NCBI GenBank assembly: GCA_018398765.1
Contig: JAHBMJ010000112.1
Location: forward strand, 227,713-244,247
DNA from: Chromera velia
Taxonomy: Eukaryota; Sar; Chromeraceae
Direction of reading: 5' to 3'
Length of the DNA stretch: 16,535 nucleotides
A program made the position numbers and the translations under genes. The notes under the pieces are model-generated. The model did no database searches and had not been told where the DNA came from. It saw only the letters and a program-made list of their open reading frames with translations. Shown here piece after piece: positions 16,359 to 16,535 of this stretch (its first letter is position 1; each line of letters starts with the position of its first letter).

Positions 16359-16535
16359 GTGAATTGAAGTGAACAAGAGAAATGTACGGAGATGTGCAGA
16401 CCCGCTCATTTACGTCTGTGAATGAATGTATGTACTTTGTTCTTCCTGTGTAGCACTCTCTCATGCCATGTACCAAGGTGTCAAACAAAGAACTCGATCA
16501 AGGAAGAAACCACCCAATTGGCTTGGTTTATCTTC

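Noticed and set aside
1-16535. CRISPR array, bacterial operon, phage or defence system
   Set aside because: No regularly spaced repeats with unique spacers, no ribosome binding sites and no prokaryotic gene packing. The only array is a contiguous 38-bp minisatellite without spacers.

Overview
This is a stretch of nuclear DNA from a eukaryote, most likely a unicellular one. There are no bacterial operons, ribosome binding sites or tRNA/rRNA genes. It holds a full-length Ty1/copia-type LTR retrotransposon, a 38-bp minisatellite, several dispersed and simple repeats, and two stretches where short coding-like exons are joined by GT-AG introns with matching phases. The pyrimidine-rich introns, repeated GCATGC/TGCATG words and divergent copia proteins would suit a protist or alga, possibly an alveolate such as a chromerid. 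That placement is a guess and cannot be settled from this window.

Layout: 1-640 is non-coding with no recognised feature except one arm of a 16-bp inverted repeat. 640-737 is a copy of a dispersed repeat. 840-1600 is AT-rich and dense in GGTTC/GAACC words. 1716-2123 is a clean 38-bp minisatellite that decays to about 2800. 2936-8950 is the copia element on the minus strand, with 228-bp LTRs, a CATGG target duplication, and Gag, protease, integrase, reverse transcriptase and RNase H in copia order. 8956-9317 is AT-rich flank. 9318-9455 is the second copy of the dispersed repeat. 9782-10073 is a GC-richer local repeat cluster, followed by a G-run tract and the second arm of the inverted repeat near 10.5 kb.

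From about 10.6 kb to the end the character changes to gene-like sequence on the plus strand. Coding-like blocks at 10627-11395 and 12108-12534 probably belong to one or two host genes. A four-exon chain (14350-14386, 14525-14603, 14710-14759, 15332-15414) has exact phase continuity and ends in a stop codon, so it is the best-supported host gene, with possible further exons upstream from 12.8 kb. None of these proteins is recognised.

The copia element is dead. Its reading frame is broken by 13 in-frame stops and one single-base frameshift, and its LTRs differ at 12 of 228 positions. Every internal stop is TAG or TGA, never TAA, and at least three replace a tryptophan expected from the family. 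The protease region also contains a perfect 20-bp palindrome. I found no evidence of a new multi-gene system. The most unusual items are that palindrome, the stop-codon bias, and the repeat-in-repeat structure around the element.
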